64,000 bases of DNA from Bacteroidales bacterium (GTDB lineage Bacteria > Bacteroidota > Bacteroidia > Bacteroidales > WCHB1-69), in assembly GCA_024400755.1 (NCBI GenBank), contig JAKSMG010000004.1, positions 101,087 through 165,086 of the forward strand. The letters are read 5' to 3'. The translations under genes were made by a program, and so were the position numbers. The notes beneath the pieces were generated by a model that did not search any database, was not told the DNA's origin, and saw only the letters and a list, made by a program, of their open reading frames with translations. Below, piece after piece: positions 58,263 to 64,000 of this stretch (position 1 is its first letter; every line of letters begins with the position of its first letter).

Positions 58263-59462
58263 ATGCCAAGAATTTCAACAAAAGGGGAAACAATGCCCTC
58301 ATCTCCTATCAGAAAACTCGTTCCTTTTTCTGATGAGGCAAAAAAGAGAGGTGTTCACGTATATCACCTCAACATTGGTCAGCCCGACATTGAAACGCCG
58401 GAAGGTGCAAGAAACGCCGTGAAGAATTTCGACCAGAAAGTGATTGCTTACAGCCATTCTGCCGGTAATATGTCTTGCCGCGAAAAGTTGGCTCAATACT
58501 ACAAAAGCGTAAATATCGACGTTACACCAGAAGAAATCCTGATGACGACTGGCGGTTCTGAAGCCATCTTGTTTGCCTTCAACAGCTGCTTGGATTATGG
58601 TGATGAAGTTATCATTCCAGAACCATTTTACGCAAACTACAATGGTTTCGCATTGACTTGCGGCGTGAAGGTGAAACCTATCATGTCCACTATCAACGAC
58701 GGTTTTGCTTTGCCTTCTATTGAAGAATTTGAAAAAATCATCACGCCGAAGACCAAGGCCATTATGATTTGTAACCCCAACAACCCAACGGGTTATCTTT
58801 ATTCAAAAGAAGAAATCCTGAAATTGGCCGAAATCGTTAAAAAACACGATTTATTCTTATTTGCTGACGAAGTTTATAGAGAATTCTGCTACGACGGCAT
58901 CAAGCATTTTTCAGTAATGGAAGTTCCTGAAATTGCACAAAATGTCGTTTTGTTAGACTCCGTTTCAAAACGTTACAGCGCTTGTGGTGTTCGTATTGGT
59001 GCCTTCATCACCCACAACAAAGACGTTTACGCTACCGCAATGAAATTTGCCCAGGCACGTTTGAGTCCTCCAACTTACGGCCAAGTGCTGACCGAAGCTG
59101 CTGTTGATACTCCAAAAGCATATTTTGATGCCGTAATCAGCGATTACGTTGCCCGCCGCAACACCGTTGTTGATGCCATCAACGCTATGCCCGGCTGTCT
59201 TTGTCCAAAACCAAAAGGCGCTTTCTATGCAGTTGCCCGCTTGCCTATCGACAATTCCGACAAGTTCTGCCGCTGGTTATTGGAAGACTTTAACTTGGAT
59301 GGCAAGACCGTTATGTTGGCCCCTGCTACCGGTTTCTATTCAACCAAAGGCAAAGGTACAGACGAAGTTCGTATCAGCTATTGCTTGAAAGTTGATGACT
59401 TGAAAGAAGCCATGAAGTGCCTCGAAGCAGCCCTGAAGGTTTATCCAGGCCGCACCATTTAA
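58263..59462 (+). CDS. PLP-dependent class I/II aminotransferase
   Basis: 399 residues, AspC/AlaT-like. Motifs: YHLNIGQPDIETPEG at the start, TTGGSEAILFAFNSCLDYGDEVIIPEPFYANY (about 98-129), ICNPNNPTGYLYSKEE (Asn-Pro-x-Gly), FADEVYREF with the Asp-x-x-Tyr, and the PLP Lys in LDSVSKRYSACGVRIG (about Lys239). The specific amino acid cannot be read from sequence. It is strongly expressed in type (many optimal codons). A hairpin separates it from the kinase gene 72 bases later. Confidence 0.93.
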   Translation: MPRISTKGETMPSSPIRKLVPFSDEAKKRGVHVYHLNIGQPDIETPEGARNAVKNFDQKVIAYSHSAGNMSCREKLAQYYKSVNIDVTPEEILMTTGGSEAILFAFNSCLDYGDEVIIPEPFYANYNGFALTCGVKVKPIMSTINDGFALPSIEEFEKIITPKTKAIMICNPNNPTGYLYSKEEILKLAEIVKKHDLFLFADEVYREFCYDGIKHFSVMEVPEIAQNVVLLDSVSKRYSACGVRIGAFITHNKDVYATAMKFAQARLSPPTYGQVLTEAAVDTPKAYFDAVISDYVARRNTVVDAINAMPGCLCPKPKGAFYAVARLPIDNSDKFCRWLLEDFNLDGKTVMLAPATGFYSTKGKGTDEVRISYCLKVDDLKEAMKCLEAALKVYPGRTI

Positions 59463-59490
59463 TTGTAAGTTATTTTTACAAATATGATGT

Positions 59491-59514
59491 AAGGGCGAAA
59501 AACATTTCGCCCTT
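59491..59514 (+). terminator. Hairpin after the aminotransferase gene
   Basis: AAGGGCGAAA (59491-59500) and TTTCGCCCTT (59505-59514) pair perfectly around a 4-base loop; the following sequence is AT-rich but lacks a long T run, so it may be a partial terminator. Confidence 0.65.
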
Positions 59515-59534
59515 ATATTTTAAAATGTCAGTCT

Positions 59535-60095
59535 ATGATCATTATTGGAATTACAGGAACATTAGGCGCGGGAAAAGGAACTATTGTCGATTACCTGATT
59601 CAACAGCGACAATTTCTTCATTTTTCAGTTCGCAGTTTTTTAATTGAAGAAGCCCAACGACGCAATATGCCAATTAATCGTGACACTTTTGTTGTCGTAG
59701 CCAACAGCTTACGTGCAGCACATTCACCATCGTTTATCACGGATGAGCTGTTCAAGCGTGCGCTTGAAAGCGGTCAAAATGCCATCATTGAAAGTATCCG
59801 AACTCCAGGCGAAGTGGATTCTCTCCGCCAAAAAGGCAACTTTGTACTTTTTGCGGTGGATGCGGATCCCAAAATCCGGTACGAACGCATTGTTTCTCGC
59901 AATTCCGAGACCGACCACGTCAGTTTTGAAACCTTTATTGAGAATGAGCAACGTGAAATGACCTCTGACGACCCCAATAAGCAGAATTTATCAAAATGTA
60001 TTGCCATGGCGGATTACACCTTGCTCAACAATGGCGATTTTGAGGCTTTATATCAACAAATAGACAAAATTATTAAAAATATTGAGCATGAATAG
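59535..60095 (+). CDS. P-loop nucleotide kinase-like protein
   Basis: 186 residues. A P-loop GITGTLGAGKGT (5-16), followed by FSVRSFLIEEAQRRNMPINRDTF and IIESIRTPGEVDSLRQKG (about 89-106), VDADPKIRYERIVSR and a C-terminal helix. The layout recalls dephospho-CoA kinase and the AAA-type nucleoside-kinase group. It overlaps the dCMP deaminase gene by 8 bases, so nucleotide salvage or a related phosphorylation is likely. The substrate is not established. Confidence 0.85.
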   Translation: MIIIGITGTLGAGKGTIVDYLIQQRQFLHFSVRSFLIEEAQRRNMPINRDTFVVVANSLRAAHSPSFITDELFKRALESGQNAIIESIRTPGEVDSLRQKGNFVLFAVDADPKIRYERIVSRNSETDHVSFETFIENEQREMTSDDPNKQNLSKCIAMADYTLLNNGDFEALYQQIDKIIKNIEHE

Positions 60096-60588
60096 CAACG
60101 AAAACAATGAATACAGACGTCCTTCTTGGGATGAATACTTTATGGAAATCGCCAATACGGTAAGTAAGCGGGCCACATGCGACCGTGGACGTAGTGGCTG
60201 TGTTATTGTGCGTGACCGACAAATCCTCGTAACAGGTTACGTGGGTTCTCCCAAAGGCCTTCCGCATTGCGATGAAGTGGGACATCAGTTTAAACAAACG
60301 GTCCACGAAGACGGCAGTATTACCGAACATTGTGTTCGTACGGTTCATGCGGAGCAAAACGCCATTTGCCAAGCCGCCAAATTGGGTATTTCTCTACAGG
60401 GAAGCACGCTTTATTGTCGTATGACGCCTTGTCGCGTCTGTGCGATGCTGATCATCAATTGCGGCATTGAGCGCGTGGTATGCGAGAAAAAATACCACGC
60501 CGGAGCTGAATCAGAAGAAATGTTCAAGATAGCGGGAGTGAAGTTGGAATTCTTTTCGGATGAAGTAATGCAATATGACAGACAATAA
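60088..60588 (+). CDS. dCMP deaminase-like protein
   Basis: 166 residues from ATG 60088, which overlaps the kinase stop. Zinc deaminase motifs: VHAEQNAICQAAKLG (His-Ala-Glu, about 95-109) and YCRMTPCRVCAMLIINCGIERVV (Pro-Cys-x-x-Cys, about 117-139); DRGRSGCVIVRDRQILVTGYVGSP precedes them. The ComEB/dCMP deaminase type has exactly this order. It converts dCMP to dUMP for dTTP production. A clear terminator follows its stop. Confidence 0.93.
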   Translation: MNSNENNEYRRPSWDEYFMEIANTVSKRATCDRGRSGCVIVRDRQILVTGYVGSPKGLPHCDEVGHQFKQTVHEDGSITEHCVRTVHAEQNAICQAAKLGISLQGSTLYCRMTPCRVCAMLIINCGIERVVCEKKYHAGAESEEMFKIAGVKLEFFSDEVMQYDRQ

Positions 60589-60595
60589 AAAAGTA

Positions 60596-60627
60596 AAGGG
60601 GTCAACTAACGTTGACCCCTTCTCTTT
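60596..60627. terminator. Terminator between dCMP deaminase and pepT
   Basis: AAGGGGTCAAC (60596-60606) and GTTGACCCCTT (60611-60621) pair perfectly around a TAAC loop, followed by TCTCTTTTT. Convergent pepT on the other side ends at 60640. Confidence 0.9.
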
Positions 60628-60639
60628 TTAAGTATGTAA

Positions 60640-61854
60640 TTATTCTGCTTTGGAAATATTTACAATCACCTCAACCGCCTTCACCATCGATTCCAAAGGA
60701 ACATATTCATATTTGCCATGGAAGTTGTGACCGCCGGCAAAAATGTTTGGACAAGGCAGACCCTTGAATGACAAATTGGCGCCATCGGTGCCGCCGCGAA
60801 TGGGTTGCACCTTGGGAGTGATTCCGGCTTCCTTCATCGCCTTTTCGGCTCTTTCCACCACATAGAAAACAGGTTCCACTTTCTCCCTCATATTGTAATA
60901 CTGATCTTTGATTTCGCAACTCACGCGGCCGGGATATTTGATATTCAAAAACTCCACAATCTGCTGCACCAATTTTTTCTTTTCCTCAAATTTGTTGCGG
61001 TCGTGGTCGCGGATGATGTAGTTCAGCTGAGAATTTTCCACGCAACCTTCCGTGTGTATCAACAAGAAGAAACCTTCATAATCCTGCGTGTTTTGAGGTC
61101 TTTCAAATTCTGGCAGCAAGGCGTTGAATTCCATCGCAATCAATTGTGAATTGACCATTTTCCCCTTGGCATAACCCGGATGGATATTACGTCCCTGGAA
61201 TTTGATAACCGCAGAAGCCGCATTAAAGTTTTCGTATTCCAATTCGCCGATAGCACCGCCATCCATCGTATAGGCAAAATCGCAGGCAAATTTTTTCACG
61301 TCGAAAAATGCCACGCCTTTACCAATTTCCTCGTCTGGGGTAAAGCCGACTCTGATTTTGCCGTGCTTGATTTCAGGATGCTGCAACAAATATTCCATTG
61401 CACTGACGATTTCGGCAATGCCGGCTTTATCATCGGCACCCAACAAAGTCTTGCCATCCGTAGTTAATAAAGTCTGACCTTTATAGTCCTTCATTTCAGG
61501 AAAATCGGCAATGGTTAAAGCAGTATTGCTTTCCGCATCTAACATAATATCACCGCCATCATAATTTTCAATAATCTGAGGAGCGGCAATGCCCGGCATA
61601 TCGGGAGCAGTATCAAAATGGGCAATAAAACCAATGACAGGCTGTTTTTCGTCACAATTGGCAGGCAAAGTGGCGGTTACATAACCATATTGGTCCTTTT
61701 CCACTTCCTGCAAACCTATTTTTTTCAGTTCTTCTACCAAAAAATCTCCAAAAACAAGTTGTCCTGGAGTACTTGGATAGGTTTCAGATGTTTCGTCTGA
61801 AGTGGTGGCGTACGAAATATATTTCGTAAAACGGGATAATAATGTTTGTTTCAT
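60640..61854 (-). CDS. pepT: Peptidase T (tripeptide aminopeptidase)
   Basis: 404 residues from ATG 61854; the frame further upstream is inside ruvC. PepT releases N-terminal residues from tripeptides in the cytosol. M20 zinc sites: FIAHFDTAPD (His, about 75-84), LLGADDKAGIAEI (about 136-148), GFTPDEEIGKG (Glu pair), AYTMDGGAIGELEYENFNAA, EGFFLLIHTEGCVEN and PIRGGTDGANLSFKGLPCPNIFAGGHNFHG. Its start is 4 bases after the ruvC stop. It fits the peptide-using metabolism suggested by the S46 gene. Confidence 0.96.
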   Translation of the reverse strand: MKQTLLSRFTKYISYATTSDETSETYPSTPGQLVFGDFLVEELKKIGLQEVEKDQYGYVTATLPANCDEKQPVIGFIAHFDTAPDMPGIAAPQIIENYDGGDIMLDAESNTALTIADFPEMKDYKGQTLLTTDGKTLLGADDKAGIAEIVSAMEYLLQHPEIKHGKIRVGFTPDEEIGKGVAFFDVKKFACDFAYTMDGGAIGELEYENFNAASAVIKFQGRNIHPGYAKGKMVNSQLIAMEFNALLPEFERPQNTQDYEGFFLLIHTEGCVENSQLNYIIRDHDRNKFEEKKKLVQQIVEFLNIKYPGRVSCEIKDQYYNMREKVEPVFYVVERAEKAMKEAGITPKVQPIRGGTDGANLSFKGLPCPNIFAGGHNFHGKYEYVPLESMVKAVEVIVNISKAE

Positions 61855-61858
61855 ATTT

Positions 61859-62416
61859 TTATTTTTTGATGATTCTATCTGCGTTTTTTGAAAGAAATCC
61901 CTCCCAACCAGAAAAATGCTGCCGTGAACCCAACTGCACCCGGTTCTGCAAATGATGACATACGGCCACGGCCAAGGCATCCGTCGCATCCAGGTATTTG
62001 ATATCATCCGGAATGGGGTACATTCGTTGCAACATAGCGGCCACCTGCTCCTTCGCCGCACTACCGTTTCCTGTCACCGACATTTTAATCTTTCGCGGAG
62101 AATATTCATTGATTTCCAATTCTTTATGAATGCAGGAGGCAATCACGACACCCTGCGCGCGACCCAGTTTCAACATCGACTGTGCGCTTTTGCCCAAAAA
62201 TGGAGCTTCGATGGCTAAAATATTGGGATGGTATTGGTCGATAATTTGTGTGACAAATTCAAAAATCTGCTTGAGTTTGGCCGGCTGGTCGGGTAACTTT
62301 TTCAAGTTCAGTACGTCCAAGGTCACCAATTCCGATTTCACCGGCGTGGCCTTCAATATTGCCCAGCCCATAATCTGCGTTCCAGGGTCCACTCCCAAAA
62401 TAATATCTTCAGCCAT
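61859..62416 (-). CDS. ruvC: Holliday junction resolvase RuvC
   Basis: 185 residues from ATG 62416. RuvC cuts Holliday junctions. Acidic residues are in place: Asp10 (ILGVDPGTQIMGWA), Glu70 (NILAIEAPFLGKSAQS) and the C-terminal DATDALAVAVCHH (about 142-154). SPRKIKMSVTGNGSAAKEQVAAML and YLDATDALAVAVCHHL are typical. The ATG shares one base with the stop of the retropepsin-like gene, so the two are coupled. ruvA and ruvB are not nearby. Confidence 0.96.
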   Translation of the reverse strand: MAEDIILGVDPGTQIMGWAILKATPVKSELVTLDVLNLKKLPDQPAKLKQIFEFVTQIIDQYHPNILAIEAPFLGKSAQSMLKLGRAQGVVIASCIHKELEINEYSPRKIKMSVTGNGSAAKEQVAAMLQRMYPIPDDIKYLDATDALAVAVCHHLQNRVQLGSRQHFSGWEGFLSKNADRIIKK

Positions 62417-62877
62417 CAATTTACCCTTTCACCTGCTGGTTTCGTTATGAATAATGTCTTTTGATCGTAGTCTATCACGGCACGATAACGCACAAAAAAG
62501 TCGCTGCCGATGATGCCATGCACCAAAGGCTTTTTCATCGCTTCGTAAGCTTTGTTGATATTGCTCATATCCAACAGAACCACGTCATAATCAGGAAGAA
62601 GAAATCTTCCTAATTTTAAATTATGGATGGTTGAAAGTTTACTTTCAAAATCCGATGCTCCCACTCCCACATTCAAACCGTCATTGTCTTCCATATTAAT
62701 ATCTGGCTTCAGATTTTGAATAAATGACAAATCAAAACAAGAATGAGAAGCTCCTGTATCCAAAACAATATTTAAGGGATGGCCGTCAATTTTGGCCTTT
62801 ACCACGATATGGCAGTTTTCTGGCTCTAAATCAACAACTTGGAATTTTATATGATAAACTGAACTTTTTGAAGACAT
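62416..62877 (-). CDS. Retropepsin-like aspartic protease domain protein
   Basis: 153 residues, no signal peptide. The flap-active-site region reads IVLDTGASHSCFD (about 37-49; Asp-Thr-Gly-Ala-Ser) and the second hydrophobic loop HGIIGSDFF (about 119-127), the pattern of the single-domain retropepsin (clan AA) group that works as a dimer. Cytoplasmic retropepsin-like proteins are found in many Bacteroidota; no substrate is known. It is 3 bases from corA and overlaps ruvC by one base. Confidence 0.88.
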   Translation of the reverse strand: MSSKSSVYHIKFQVVDLEPENCHIVVKAKIDGHPLNIVLDTGASHSCFDLSFIQNLKPDINMEDNDGLNVGVGASDFESKLSTIHNLKLGRFLLPDYDVVLLDMSNINKAYEAMKKPLVHGIIGSDFFVRYRAVIDYDQKTLFITKPAGERVN

Positions 62878-62880
62878 AGC

Positions 62881-63792
62881 CTACATCCACCGTTTCTTTC
62901 TAAAATAAAGCAATAGTATCAGCAATACCAACAAACAAATGCCCATCACTATCAGAAACGCATATTTTGAACCACTGAAAGGCAGGGCAATATTCATCCC
63001 ATAAACACCCGTAATAAAGGTTAAAGGCAGTACAATGGTTGAAATGATGGTGAGCATACGCATAATCTCGTTGGTTTTGTTGGTCTGCAACGAATCGTAT
63101 GTGTTGGATAAGCCAGCCACCAATTCACCATAGTCGTCAATCATATCCCACATTTTCTGGTAAAAGTCGAGGATATTGCCCCAGTAATCTTCCATATCTT
63201 CACCAAAGCCCTTCACCTCACCGGATTCAAATTTATGGAACAATCTCAATTGCGGCTTGAAAATGGTGTTCAATTGAATGATATTCTTACGGTAACGCGA
63301 TATTTTTTCGATGATGTTTCGCGATTTTTCATCAAACAACTCACGACTGATATTATCCAATTCGTTGCCCATCCGCTCCACCAAAAGGAAGGTTTCCTTC
63401 ATCATTTTGTAAAGTACCTTATACAAAAGCGAATCGCTCGTGCCACTAATGTCATCTTCCTCCAAAGATTCCGGATTTACCTTTATCAAGTTAAATAAAT
63501 CCTGAACCACATAATGCGAACTACCCACCGTAATCAAATAATCCTGACCCCAGAAAATCTTGGTTTCCTCGGTCTTGACCAGATTGGTACGCTTATCTAA
63601 TAATGGAAAATGCAAAACCATAAAATAATAGTCGTCGTAAACGTCTATCTTAGGTCTTTGAACGAAGCTGGAGCAGTCGTCAATATCCAAAGGGTGAAAA
63701 TGAAAGTTATCTTCCAAAAAATCCAAATCCTCCACCGTGGGATTGGTGATATGGTGCCATTTAAGCGTTCCAAAATCAATGGTATCAACCAT
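62881..63792 (-). CDS. corA: CorA-family divalent cation transporter
   Basis: 303 residues. A long acidic cytosolic domain with helix pairs (about 1-240) precedes two C-terminal membrane helices. The pore signature YGMN lies after the first helix (TIVLPLTFITGVYGMNIALPF, about 255-275), and the second helix ends with the basic tail RKKRWM. It takes up Mg2+, and possibly Co2+, Ni2+ or Zn2+ export-type for some members. It opens the corA-retropepsin-ruvC-pepT operon and has its own promoter box. Confidence 0.94.
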   Translation of the reverse strand: MVDTIDFGTLKWHHITNPTVEDLDFLEDNFHFHPLDIDDCSSFVQRPKIDVYDDYYFMVLHFPLLDKRTNLVKTEETKIFWGQDYLITVGSSHYVVQDLFNLIKVNPESLEEDDISGTSDSLLYKVLYKMMKETFLLVERMGNELDNISRELFDEKSRNIIEKISRYRKNIIQLNTIFKPQLRLFHKFESGEVKGFGEDMEDYWGNILDFYQKMWDMIDDYGELVAGLSNTYDSLQTNKTNEIMRMLTIISTIVLPLTFITGVYGMNIALPFSGSKYAFLIVMGICLLVLLILLLYFRKKRWM

Positions 63793-63866
63793 TCGAACCT
63801 CCTTTCTACTCTATGGATGGTAAAAACAATTTTCTACATTCCTGATTATTATTTTCTTTTGACGGG

Positions 63867-63874
63867 CAAAAATA
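63867..63874 (-). promoter_or_regulatory. -7 box for the corA operon
   Basis: TATTTTTG on the minus strand, 74 bases before the corA ATG. Confidence 0.55.
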
Positions 63875-63907
63875 CAAAAAAACTTTTTTTGTTCAACCAT
63901 AAAAAAG

Positions 63908-63938
63908 AAAAAATCCTGCCATCAGACAGGATTTTTTT
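63908..63938 (-). terminator. Terminator of tRNA-Arg
   Basis: AAAAAATCCTG (63908-63918) and CAGGATTTTTT (63927-63937) form an 11-bp stem; on the minus strand it follows the tRNA by one base and runs into T residues. Confidence 0.88.
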
Positions 63939-63939
63939 G

Positions 63940-64000
63940 TGACCCCGTTGGGATTCAAACCCAAGACCTTCAGAACCGGAATCTGACGCTCTATTCAGCT
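63940..64000 (-). tRNA. tRNA-Arg (CCG), 5' part outside the window
   Basis: On the minus strand the visible 61 bases contain part of the D arm, an anticodon arm TCAGA-TTCCGGT-TCTGA (anticodon CCG), a T arm TTGGG-TTTGAAT-CCCAA and a 3' acceptor strand CGGGGTC with A as discriminator. No CCA is encoded. The 5' acceptor strand lies beyond base 64000. Confidence 0.88.

Noticed and set aside
1-64000. CRISPR array
   Set aside because: I saw no series of short regularly spaced direct repeats; the repeats found are either paired operators, a gene duplication or dispersed hairpin elements.

Overview
The window looks like chromosomal DNA from an anaerobic member of the Bacteroidota, most likely Bacteroidales. 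Four signs support this. Most transcription units start behind a TAnnTTTG box, the Bacteroidota -7 element, usually followed by CA. Four secreted proteins end in a type IX secretion (T9SS) C-terminal sorting domain. Families typical of the phylum are common (S46 dipeptidyl peptidase, DUF4468, DUF5618, WG-repeat and MbnP proteins). Shine-Dalgarno sites are mostly absent. Most of the window is AT-rich; the first 3.5 kb is clearly richer in GC.

Layout, left to right. 1-6853: eight exported proteins in two blocks. The first block (1-3554) is GC-rich and may form a CsgG/TolB-like envelope complex. The second (3621-6853) is AT-rich and holds DUF1566-like, WG-repeat and unknown proteins. 6918-9783: a small lipoprotein, a dispersed non-coding repeat, a DksA-like protein with lspA, and a U32 peptidase-family protein. 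9902-12338: an accessory islet with two tandem DUF5618 genes carrying a gene-conversion tract, then a three-gene HipBST toxin-antitoxin operon whose promoter lies between two copies of a 20-bp operator-like repeat. 12348-17744: folD, a YtxH/holin-like/YbaK operon, twin lipoproteins and rdgB. 17819-28870 (minus strand): rpmF and its DUF177 partner, an HsdR-N protein, acyl-CoA ligase, a glycosyltransferase coupled to secA, and a smpB-merR-GH20 operon. 28936-31495: cdaA, lgt, folP. 31561-32467: a DUF3791-DUF3990-DUF3791 cassette, probably an ADP-ribosyltransferase system. 32499-36219: secreted nuclease, queD, secreted nuclease, then a transglutaminase-like membrane protein.

36336-45814: a PurF-like protein without the catalytic cysteine, tRNA-Asp, ispE, a second copy of the dispersed repeat, a 1617-residue T9SS adhesin-like protein and an alkaline phosphatase. 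45933-49372: a T9SS protein and an M6-type metalloprotease whose sorting domain appears to have decayed. 49484-52304 (minus): mreB, folA, DUF4468 and MbnP genes in one coupled operon. 52499-60588: S46 peptidase, serine hydrolase, TMTC-like TPR protein, aminotransferase, P-loop kinase and dCMP deaminase. 60640-63792 (minus): corA, retropepsin-like, ruvC and pepT. A partial tRNA-Arg closes the window.

Together the genes suggest a host-associated or digester anaerobe that breaks down protein, DNA and glycans outside the cell (S46 peptidase, PepT, M6 protease, nucleases, GH20) and secretes through T9SS. The best candidates for little-described biology are the DUF3791/DUF3990 cassette, the CsgG/TolB-like envelope module, the converted DUF5618 pair, the Cys-less PurF and the paired-hairpin dispersed repeat. 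All identifications come from reading motifs and from memory of families; no database search was run.
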